13,483 nucleotides of DNA, taken from NCBI GenBank assembly GCA_046729215.1, contig JBKPGE010000139.1, positions 1 through 13,483 on the forward strand. Reading direction: 5' to 3'. The notes under the pieces were generated by a model. It ran no database searches. It saw only the letters and a program-made list of their open reading frames with translations, and was not told where the DNA came from. Numbering within the stretch: the first letter of the stretch is position 1; every line of letters starts with the position of its first letter. The stretch comes from JACDAN01 sp046729215. Lineage in GTDB: Bacteria > Actinomycetota > Thermoleophilia > Gaiellales > Gaiellaceae. The translations under genes were made by a program, and so were the position numbers. This document shows positions 1 to 4,865 of this stretch, piece by piece.

Positions 1-1
1 G

Positions 2-535
2 GGTAGAGATCTGGCCGGAAGCGCTGCGAGGTTCAACGATCAAGCCGTAAAGTCGGCACGTCGCGCGGTGGGCACGGTCAGAACCGCCTTAGAGCAGCTT
101 GATGAGGAAAGCCTCATCGCCGAGATCCGCAATGCCCACCAGAATCCTGACGCACGCGCGGCGATAGACGATGCACGTGAATCCTTTACGCAGAGCTTCG
201 TAAAGTTCAACAGGCTTGATCCTGAGGAATTTCGCGATGTCGAGGGGATCTGGGACGAAGTAATATCCCTCGGCTCGAACGAGGGCGTCCAGGGCCTGCT
301 GAGCTACACGCAGCGAAACCTGGACGAGTTCATCTCGGTTCGCGGCCAGGATGATCGGGGAAACCGCCCCCACTCTCCCTTGGAATGGTGGAAGTGGGTG
401 CTTATCGCGGCACTCCTCGCGGCCGGTGTCTTTGCTGTCATCGCTTGCTTTTGGTGGTTCGGATGCACATGGGTTTGGGAGGCCCTCGGCGCGATAGCTC
501 CCTGGGTATTCGGAATCATCGATGCCGGTTGCTAA
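2..535 (+). CDS. Hypothetical protein with C-terminal membrane segment, 5'-truncated
   Basis: The reading frame is open from base 2 to TAA at 533-535 (177 visible codons), with no stop between the window edge and the first possible start (GTG at 68), so the gene most likely begins upstream of the window. The visible N-terminal ~125 residues are acidic, soluble and helix-like. The end is a WWKW motif, a ~20-residue membrane helix, then a Trp/Cys-rich hydrophobic tail ending in Asp-Ala-Gly-Cys. I recognise no family. Third codon positions are less GC-rich than in the genes at the right end of the window, which fits acquired DNA. It may be a tail-anchored membrane protein. If GTG 68 were the true start the protein would have 155 aa, but no Shine-Dalgarno sequence precedes it. 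Confidence 0.6.
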   Translation, partial: GRDLAGSAARFNDQAVKSARRAVGTVRTALEQLDEESLIAEIRNAHQNPDARAAIDDARESFTQSFVKFNRLDPEEFRDVEGIWDEVISLGSNEGVQGLLSYTQRNLDEFISVRGQDDRGNRPHSPLEWWKWVLIAALLAAGVFAVIACFWWFGCTWVWEALGAIAPWVFGIIDAGC

Positions 536-574
536 GAGTTCGCGCTCTTCGAGCGTCAGCCGCAAGAAACCTTC

Positions 575-799
575 GTGCTAACGGACATCACGGCACCGGC
601 GCTGCGCAAGCTGCTCGAGCGCGAGCGCAAGCGGCAGCCCGTAGCGGTGAACCGCTTCGTTGCCCAGGTCAGGAGCGAGTTCTTCTCGGTGCTGCGGGCA
701 AGAGGTCGTCCGGGTGAAGCCCCTCCGGTAAGACGCTTTTTCGGTCGGGGGTTGCCGCCAGACCTCTTCAAACGCGCTTTTGCCGTCCGCGTCGGCTAG
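575..799 (+). CDS. Possible small basic hypothetical protein (74 aa)
   Basis: A GTG-started frame of 74 codons, rich in Arg/Lys with a helical, basic N-terminal half. It lies in the same frame as the preceding truncated gene, and the 13 codons between that gene's TAA and this GTG are open too. It could therefore be a separate gene, or the former C-terminal part of a longer protein interrupted by the stop. There is no convincing ribosome binding site. No family is recognised. Codon use is moderately GC-rich at third positions. Low confidence. Confidence 0.3.
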   Translation: MLTDITAPALRKLLERERKRQPVAVNRFVAQVRSEFFSVLRARGRPGEAPPVRRFFGRGLPPDLFKRAFAVRVG

Positions 800-859
800 C
801 GGCGAATCCCGGACCGGCATCTGCGCAGCTCACCACGGAGCAACCGCCCCTGTCGATTC

Positions 860-958
860 TCAGGCCGGGCCAGCTAACTGATTGATTCGCACCCCGACGA
901 TGGCTGCCCCAAACGCCAGGATTGCCAAGGCGATTGCGGCGAGCGTTCGGCGTCGCAT
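860..958 (-). CDS. Single-pass membrane micropeptide (32 aa)
   Basis: On the minus strand an ATG at 958 opens a 32-codon frame ending in TGA (862-860). The protein starts MRRRTLAAIALAIL, a positively charged N-terminus followed by one uninterrupted ~20-residue hydrophobic helix, then a short polar tail ending INQLAGPA. This is the layout of a membrane micropeptide. A GAGAG stretch sits just before the ATG, a weak and closely spaced ribosome binding site. It starts 14 bp after the stop of the 53-aa minus-strand gene, so the two probably form one transcript. The function is unknown. Such short cationic single-helix proteins include type I toxins and small membrane regulators, but nothing here decides between them. 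Confidence 0.45.
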   Translation of the reverse strand: MRRRTLAAIALAILAFGAAIVGVRINQLAGPA

Positions 959-972
959 CTCTCGCTCGGAGG

Positions 973-1134
973 TTAGCTAGCCGCGCAGCAGTCGCTCTCG
1001 CTCTCGACGGCCGGCGCGTAGCCGTTCAACCGCTCGCGCACGAGCTCGCGTACTACGCGCTCGACAAGATCCGAGACGGGGCCGCGCAGCTCGTCACGAA
1101 CGAGCGTCTCCAGCGTCTCAGGCGGCGCTGCCAC
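973..1134 (-). CDS. Small helical hypothetical protein (53 aa), first gene of mini-operon
   Basis: GTG at 1134 opens a 53-codon minus-strand frame ending in TAA (975-973). The protein begins MAAPPETLETLVRDELRG and continues as a charged amphipathic helix with paired Val-Val-Arg-Glu-Leu-type heptads to about residue 38, then a short tail containing Cys-Cys. The start is supported by TAGACT at 1146-1141, exactly 6 nt upstream, the layout of an actinobacterial leaderless promoter. The first 18 codons and the upstream ~70 bp recur at 2975-3099, where the gene is truncated. The changes between copies within the shared codons are two silent and two conservative (Glu/Gln, Thr/Ala), which is mild support for coding. 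A 32-aa membrane peptide follows 14 bp downstream. Family unknown. Confidence 0.5.
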   Translation of the reverse strand: MAAPPETLETLVRDELRGPVSDLVERVVRELVRERLNGYAPAVESESDCCAAS

Positions 1135-1206
1135 GGTCTGAGTCTACGACCGTTCTTGGCTGGCGCACGGCTCGGCACCCCCGCCACCGCGCCGCGCAAA
1201 AACGGC
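1081..1206. repeat. Dispersed direct repeat, copy 1 (126 bp)
   Basis: This 126-bp stretch matches 2975-3099 in the same orientation with about six substitutions and one 1-bp gap (about 94 % identity). Both copies begin gccgcgcag and end gccgcgcaaaaacggc, so the 8-mer gccgcgca occurs near both edges. In copy 1 the unit spans, on the minus strand, an untranslated leader region, a TAGACT -10 box and the first 18 codons of the 53-aa gene. No terminal inverted repeats or transposase are visible. Confidence 0.85.
1141..1146 (-). promoter_or_regulatory. Leaderless -10 box TAGACT for the 53/32-aa mini-operon
   Basis: Read on the minus strand, TAGACT is followed by CAGACC and then the GTG start at 1134. 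With the usual 6-nt distance from -10 to transcription start, transcription would begin at the start codon itself. No clear -35 is seen. The second repeat copy has TCGACT here, which loses the essential A. Confidence 0.45.
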
Positions 1207-1248
1207 TCTGCGTGATCGTTGGACAGGTTGCGGGAACAGAGCAGCCGA

Positions 1249-1488
1249 ATGCATGCCAAACGGACACGAGGCTGGGCGTGGGCGGCATTCGTCGCCGCAG
1301 TCGTCCTCTTGGTGTCAGTCCTGCCGACGTGGGGGTTCTCACTCTTACTAGCGCCGATTTCGGTCGCGCTTAGCGTCGTCGCCTGGTTTCGCTCCCGGCG
1401 AGATGGTCTCTTTTGGACAGGGGTTGGTTTGAACGCCTTGCTCCTGCTGGGTTTCGCAGCCACGCTCGATGAGCTGGTGTGGTTCTGA
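1249..1488 (+). CDS. Small two- or three-helix membrane protein (79 aa)
   Basis: I place the start at ATG 1249 rather than the in-frame TTG at 1219, because the protein then begins MHAKRTRGW, a basic N-terminus before the first membrane helix. A purine-rich gggaacag lies about 10 bp upstream of the ATG. Hydrophobic segments span roughly residues 9-30, 30-47 and 56-72, with a basic FRSRRDG loop at 47-53 that predicts its side as cytoplasmic. The layout resembles the DUF4190 type of small actinobacterial membrane proteins, but the match is only by general shape. It ends in TGA at 1486 and is followed by a strong hairpin that separates it from the convergent gene at 1597. Confidence 0.65.
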   Translation: MHAKRTRGWAWAAFVAAVVLLVSVLPTWGFSLLLAPISVALSVVAWFRSRRDGLFWTGVGLNALLLLGFAATLDELVWF

Positions 1489-1507
1489 TCCCGCTCCTAC
1501 GTCCTGG

Positions 1508-1552
1508 GGGCCGGGCGGCGGTCGAACGCTGCGCTTTTCCTCCGCCCGGCCC
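1508..1552. terminator. Bidirectional hairpin terminator between convergent genes
   Basis: gggccgggcgg (1508-1518) and ccgcccggccc (1542-1552) form a perfect 11-bp GC-only stem with a 23-nt loop. It lies between the stop of the plus-strand gene (1488) and the stop of the minus-strand gene (1597), the right place for a shared terminator. There is no T-tract on either side, as is common for high-GC actinobacterial terminators. Confidence 0.6.
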
Positions 1553-1596
1553 ACTCTCGAAGCTACGAAACGTCAGCGCTCGGCGCTAGACGTTCT

Positions 1597-1788
1597 TTAA
1601 GACACGTCCTCGACGATCAGAACGGGCGGCTCGTCTTCGTTCGTGGCGACGACGCCGACCACGCGCAACGAGCGGCCCGCCGCGATCGGGATCGTGTCGC
1701 CGGCCCGCCAGTTCGTCACGGTCGTACCGATCGACGGGGGCTCGGCAGGCGTCCCGTCTGCCCGTTCAAGCTTGATCGTGAAGGTCAT
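1597..1788 (-). CDS. Small conserved-type hypothetical protein (63 aa)
   Basis: A 63-aa protein starting MTFTIKLERADGTPA with a central WRAGDTIPI segment, a LRVVGVV strand and a C-terminal PPVLIVEDVS. The composition suggests a compact all-beta fold with no membrane segment or cysteine. From memory, similar short MTFTI...GDTIP...LRVVGV proteins are frequent in soil Actinobacteria and annotated as hypothetical. I cannot search for them here. The ATG (1788) is preceded by AAGGGAG about 6 nt upstream, a good ribosome binding site. The gene stands alone, convergent with the membrane protein to its left. Confidence 0.75.
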   Translation of the reverse strand: MTFTIKLERADGTPAEPPSIGTTVTNWRAGDTIPIAAGRSLRVVGVVATNEDEPPVLIVEDVS

Positions 1789-1835
1789 CCGGTCTCCCTT
1801 CCGTTTCCGGCTGGGACCGAACGGCGCGTCGCTGA

Positions 1836-1853
1836 GCCCATCGCTTTATGGGC
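1836..1853. promoter_or_regulatory. 18-bp palindrome upstream of the 63-aa gene
   Basis: gcccat - cgcttt - atgggc is a perfect 6-bp inverted repeat with a 6-bp spacer, centred about 57 bp upstream of the start codon of the minus-strand gene at 1788. Read on that strand the spacer contains ATAAAG, which could be part of a -10 box. It may be an operator or simply a small hairpin. Confidence 0.3.
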
Positions 1854-1891
1854 GTTTCGACTGATCGTCGTCCGGCTACCAGCTGCTTCAC

Positions 1892-2689
1892 CTAGCGGTG
1901 ACGATGGGCGGGAAGCCGCAACTGCCTTGCCATCCTGGTCTGGTTTCCCACTGGATCGGAGGCGATGACAACGAGGCGGAGCCTCCGCACACGCGGACTC
2001 GGGCGCACTCGGAGCGTGGTCGAGACAGTCCCGGAGGTCGTCGTGCCCGATCGGTAGGCCGGATAGCCGATTACGCTGATGACGTAAGAGACTGCGTTCC
2101 CATTCCTGCCGTCGCGAGCGGAAAAGGCAATCCGGATGCTGTAGGCGCCTTTCGGCCGCCGGAGTCGCCTGGCACTCGCTCGCGAGATGCTGACCTCCGG
2201 AGACGCGACATCAAAGTCGATAACGCCTCGCCAGATCTCGCGGAACGTCGTCGTGATGTGGTCGGCAGGATTGCCGCTCACGAAGTCGCTGACGTATGTC
2301 CCCTTCCCGCGGAGGGTCAAATACGCTCCGGTTCCTTCGACGATCGTCCAGGTGCCCTCTTCGTGTGTGAACTGCGAGTTCGCTTGAACGACGAGCTTTC
2401 GGACTGTGATGCTCGCGCTTCCATCGGCACATGCGACCTGACGGAGTGCCGTGCCGCTCAGTAATTCGAGATCGACCGCGTAACCCGAAGAACAGAAGGG
2501 CGCGGAGGCCGCAAACGGTCCCTCGTGCCGAAACCCGAAAGAGAACTTCTCAGGCGGACCCGCCGCGCGATGAAATCCGTCCATTACGAGCTCGAACGAG
2601 CTCGGAGAGGCCCGTCCAATTCCTGTTACAAGTGCTGCGATGCCCAAGAGCACCGCGACCGCTGGAAAGACAACCTTCCTGGAGCCCAC
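1892..2689 (-). CDS. Secreted beta-rich hypothetical protein (265 aa)
   Basis: The frame is open further upstream, but I start at GTG 2689. The protein then begins with Ser-Arg-Lys and a hydrophobic stretch (residues 6-24) ending GIGRA, a good Sec signal peptide, and AAAAGG lies 8 nt upstream. Residues ~30-165 are beta-rich and contain GTWTIVEGTGAY (112-123) followed by LRGKGTY, a motif of secreted actinobacterial proteins thought to form a small beta-barrel. Two cysteines (66 and 87) could form a disulphide. Residues ~165-260 look like an Ig-like domain ending in an ASDPVGN strand. It is probably exported and folds outside the cell. Its function is unknown. No neighbour is obviously linked. 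Confidence 0.7.
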   Translation of the reverse strand: MGSRKVVFPAVAVLLGIAALVTGIGRASPSSFELVMDGFHRAAGPPEKFSFGFRHEGPFAASAPFCSSGYAVDLELLSGTALRQVACADGSASITVRKLVVQANSQFTHEEGTWTIVEGTGAYLTLRGKGTYVSDFVSGNPADHITTTFREIWRGVIDFDVASPEVSISRASARRLRRPKGAYSIRIAFSARDGRNGNAVSYVISVIGYPAYRSGTTTSGTVSTTLRVRPSPRVRRLRLVVIASDPVGNQTRMARQLRLPAHRHR

Positions 2690-2717
2690 CTGGCCCACCT
2701 TTTCGGCCGATGATCCG

Positions 2718-2723
2718 ATGCTA
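2718..2723 (-). promoter_or_regulatory. Possible -10 box TAGCAT for the secreted protein gene
   Basis: Minus-strand TAGCAT fits TANNNT and lies 28 nt upstream of the chosen GTG start at 2689. This leaves a short leader that contains the AAAAGG ribosome binding site. No convincing -35 is visible. Confidence 0.3.
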
Positions 2724-2947
2724 ACAATGCGGTCGAATCGGTGATTACCGCGAGAGAGGAGCCCTGTTGCGTGTCTCGGTAGCTGACGTTCGCAACGGCG
2801 GTGACGGCGAGGGCAACGCGGCAAGAACGCCTGTGCATGACTCGCCCCCTCTCTTCGTTCTCGCGCCCGCGACGCCGCAGGATTCGAGGGCCCAACGGTT
2901 TGAGCCTAGGGCGGCCCTGGAGTCGTGTCTGGCGCGCCGACCCGGAA

Positions 2948-3028
2948 TCAGCCCGCGAAGGAGGTCTGAGACAGGCCGCGCAGCTCGTCACGGACGAGCG
3001 CCTCGAGCGTCTGAGGCGGCGCTGCCAC
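2948..3028 (-). pseudogene. Truncated second copy of the 53-aa gene (26 codons)
   Basis: Minus-strand frame from the GTG equivalent to that at 1134. It reads MAAPPQTLEALVRDELRG and then leaves the shared sequence, reaching a TGA after eight unrelated residues. The homology to the first copy stops at the repeat edge (2975), so this is the repeat's fragment of the gene rather than an independent protein. Its -10 box is TCGACT instead of TAGACT, so it has probably lost its promoter as well. Confidence 0.5.
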
Positions 3029-3099
3029 GGTCTGAGTCGACGACCGTTCTTGGCTGGCGCACGGCTCGGCACCTCGCCACCGCGCCGCGCAAAAACGGC
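2975..3099. repeat. Dispersed direct repeat, copy 2 (125 bp)
   Basis: Second copy of the unit at 1081-1206, same orientation, about 94 % identical, with one base fewer in a C-run. It lies in a stretch without a convincing full-length gene (2690-3635). Sequence identity falls away sharply on both sides. Confidence 0.85.
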
Positions 3100-3311
3100 G
3101 ACAGAATCGCGGCCGGGCCGCTCCCATGCCTTGCCTTGCCTCGCCACGGGCGCGGCCCGTTGGTGTCCCGGGCGGCAGGAAGGCAACGGCCTTGTGAAGC
3201 GCGGCCGTTACGGGTTCCCGGATCGCTACCGGGCGGCGCGGTTCGGTTTCGTACATCGTTGAGCGGCCCGACCGCTCCGCGACCCTAACCGATGCGCTGA
3301 CACCATCTCAA

Positions 3312-3360
3312 CGCCAGAACGTCGGGAACTCGCGCTGTCCGGATTCCCGCTGTTCTGGCG
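3312..3360. repeat. Long two-part hairpin (9 + 6 bp stems)
   Basis: CGCCAGAAC (3312-3320) pairs with GTTCTGGCG (3352-3360). After a 2x2 mismatch, CGGGAA (3323-3328) pairs with TTCCCG (3344-3349), leaving a 15-nt loop. Both stems are perfect. It lies 83 bp before the tRNA-Gly fragment and has no T-tract. It could be a recombination or mobile-element end, a structured RNA, or a terminator. The first 15 bases (CGCCAGAACGTCGGG) occur again at 6051-6065. Confidence 0.6.
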
Positions 3361-3442
3361 GCTGAATCCCCGCGATCCCAGTAGCCATGCGGCTTCTCGT
3401 CGCTTCCCGTTCTCACCCGGTTTCGCTCGTACACCCGCTCTC

Positions 3443-3489
3443 GCGGCTTCCCAAGCCGAGGGTCGCGGGTTCGACTCCCGTCGTCCGCT
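3443..3489 (+). pseudogene. tRNA-Gly(CCC) 3' half, probable attachment-site scar
   Basis: The piece can be laid out as the 3' half of a tRNA. It has an anticodon stem (gcggc/gccga, one mismatch) with loop ttcccaa (anticodon CCC at 3450-3452) and a 5-nt variable loop. The T-stem gcggg/cccgt encloses loop ttcgact, followed by the 3' acceptor strand cgtccgc (3482-3488) and discriminator t (3489). The bases upstream do not form a D-arm or a matching 5' acceptor strand, so the gene is not complete. Tyrosine integrases use exactly this part of tRNA genes and leave a duplicated 3' half at the far end of the element. By orientation, the element would lie to the left, with the intact tRNA beyond the window. 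Confidence 0.7.
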
Positions 3490-3635
3490 TAAGTGGATTT
3501 GCGGGGGTTTGGGGTCGCAGTCGAGCGATCTAGAAACCCGCCGCGATCCAGGTCGCCGACCATCCGCTGGCACTTCCGCTTGCCGCCCAGCGAGAGCTTG
3601 CGCCCAAGGCCGTCACGACGGACACTTGGCGTCTA

Positions 3636-3824
3636 GTGTCGGCGCTGCTCACAGGCTTGGGGCTGGGGCTGTTGTTCGCGCTGCCTTGGATCGCTGCAGC
3701 GGCGTGGGTGAGCTGGCGAGTCGGCTGGAGAGTGCTGTGGTCGGAGAACGGACAGGAGTTTCCGACGCAGGCGTCACGGCTCCGCAGCTTCGGCCAGACT
3801 GATCCCCAGGCAGGAAACCGTTAG
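3636..3824 (+). CDS. Possible small single-pass membrane protein (62 aa)
   Basis: GTG-started frame whose residues 3-28 form a strongly hydrophobic helix (LLTGLGLGLLFALPW followed by Ala/Trp-rich sequence), then a basic, polar tail of ~35 residues. No good ribosome binding site or -10 box is seen. Another plus-strand frame overlaps it but has the Arg/Ala-rich look of a shadow. No family is recognised. It may be a real inner-membrane peptide or a chance frame. Confidence 0.35.
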   Translation: MSALLTGLGLGLLFALPWIAAAAWVSWRVGWRVLWSENGQEFPTQASRLRSFGQTDPQAGNR

Positions 3825-3838
3825 CCGTTCTTCGGGCC

Positions 3839-3851
3839 GGCGGCAGCCGCC
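3839..3851. terminator. Short GC hairpin between convergent frames
   Basis: ggcgg-cag-ccgcc forms a 5-bp stem with a 3-nt loop. It lies between the plus-strand frame ending at 3824 and the minus-strand gene ending at 3890. It has no T-tract and is a weak candidate for a terminator. Confidence 0.25.
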
Positions 3852-3889
3852 AGCCGTAGCCATCACTGCGGTGCGGCCCTCGTGGCGGC

Positions 3890-4643
3890 TCACGCGTCGA
3901 CTCCGCGTAGACGGAACCAGCGCCAGCGCGCGTCCATGCCCTGTCCGTTGAGCGAGCGACTGCGACCGTCCCGGATCGGCTGCATCGTCGAGATCCCGAA
4001 CCCGATGCGCGCGTGCTCGGGGATCAAGGTGCCGTGGGCCTCGTACACCGTGCGGCCGTCGACGCGCCAGGCCGCGGTCGATTTGCTCCGGTCGAGGGTG
4101 ATCTCGCACGCGCGGAGCCGGGTGAAGTCGTCGTCGAAGTCCTCGTAAGGCGACTCGACTACGTGGTAAAACGGCTCGCCTGCTCCACCACCGCCCAAGC
4201 CCAGCTGCTCGTGCAGCGCCAACACGCGGGTGGAGGTGCCGCAGACGGCGAACACACGCTTGCTGATGTCGAGGTCGAAGACATGGAAGGCGGCCATTCC
4301 CCGACGGTAGTCCCCCGGCTCCCCGCCGATGTTCGTGACCGCGAGGTCGACGGCGAACGTCGCGGGCCGATCCGACGGCAGCTCGAACTGGCGAGTCGAG
4401 AAGGTGAGGTACTTGGGACTGTCGGCGGACTGAAACCTGTGGTGTGACAGCGAGAAGTGCGGAATCGTCACTCGCACCTCGCCCTCGCCGACGGCCAGCT
4501 CCGCGTTGGGATCCAGCGGGATGTGCTCGTCGCGTCGGGAGCGGCAGGCGCGCCGGGCTCCAGCGCGCAGCGTCGAGGTCCGACCCTGTGAGCTCGTCGT
4601 ACGTGACGAAGCCGTCGCTGAATATTCGAGTCTCCGTCGCCAT
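3890..4643 (-). pseudogene. DUF6081-like protein, interrupted by one frameshift
   Basis: The gene starts at ATG 4643 behind a perfect AGGAGG 7 nt upstream. Its first ~36 codons read MATETRIFSDGFVTYDELTG ... ARWSPARLPLP. Beyond about 4536 this frame becomes Arg-rich nonsense, while the neighbouring frame carries on from about 4528 as EHIPLDPNAELAVGEGEVRV and runs well-formed to TGA at 3890. The second part contains conserved-looking blocks: PKYLTFSTRQFELP, FHVFDLD, AWRVDGRTVYEA and RIGFGISTMQPI. By its order of blocks it resembles actinobacterial DUF6081 proteins, whose function is unknown. The shift equals one extra base (or two missing) between 4528 and 4541. It may be a true mutation or a sequence error. 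Joined, the product would be about 250 aa and soluble. Confidence 0.7.
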
Positions 4644-4650
4644 GTGACAT

Positions 4651-4656
4651 CCTCCT
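4651..4656 (-). promoter_or_regulatory. Consensus ribosome binding site AGGAGG
   Basis: Perfect AGGAGG on the minus strand, 7 nt before ATG 4643. It fixes the start of the frameshifted DUF6081-like gene and shows that the gene was recently translated. Confidence 0.75.
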
Positions 4657-4674
4657 AATCCGGGACTTGTGGCG

Positions 4675-4794
4675 CTACAGCAGCCTCGGCTCCCCCTCCA
4701 GGCGAGCGATCGTCACCCGGTGCACCGAGACGCGCTCGGCCAGTTTGCTTGAGTTCAGGCCTGCATTTTTCGGTGGCGGGTTAGGGAATGTGGC
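4675..4794 (-). pseudogene. Relic of an XRE-type helix-turn-helix regulator
   Basis: A 39-codon minus-strand frame between two stops contains NAGLNSSKLAERVSVHRVTI followed by ARLEGE. This matches the helix-turn-helix core of XRE/Cro-type repressors, whose usual form is GLSQxxLAERVGVHRVTIARLEAG. Neither a start codon nor the rest of the domain is present, and the frame ends immediately after the recognition helix. The copies of cgctacagcagc at 4673-4684 and 4819-4830 flank it. It is a decayed fragment, not a working regulator. Confidence 0.5.
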
Positions 4795-4865
4795 TCACGT
4801 GCTGGAATGTTGCGGTGACGCTACAGCAGCGGGGCAGGGCGTCTCCAGGAGCCCCACCGCACCAG

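Larger units (their letters stand above)
3100..3635. other. Gene-poor stretch with hairpin and tRNA scar
   Basis: No frame here has the look of a real protein on either strand. The stretch contains a strong hairpin (3312-3360) and the tRNA-Gly 3' half (3443-3489). A minus-strand reading across the tRNA piece gives the peptide RESNPRPSAWEA, the known spurious translation of antisense tRNA sequence, and should not be annotated as a gene. Confidence 0.6.

Noticed and set aside
922..1215. Plus-strand frame of 97 codons across the first repeat copy
   Set aside because: It is Arg/Ala/Leu-rich without domain or ribosome binding site. The minus-strand frames on the same DNA have promoter and spacing support.
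2690..2824. Longer start for the 265-aa secreted protein
   Set aside because: The extra 45 residues are basic and would place the signal peptide internally. The possible -10 box at 2718-2723 lies within it.
3226..3573. Minus-strand 115-codon frame containing RESNPRPSAWEA
   Set aside because: This peptide is the well-known artefact of translating antisense tRNA sequence. It is useful only as a hint of the tRNA piece.
4528..4541. Programmed ribosomal frameshift in the DUF6081-like gene
   Set aside because: No slippery sequence with a following stop codon or clear stimulator is present, and the family is not known for recoding. Mutation or sequence error is simpler.
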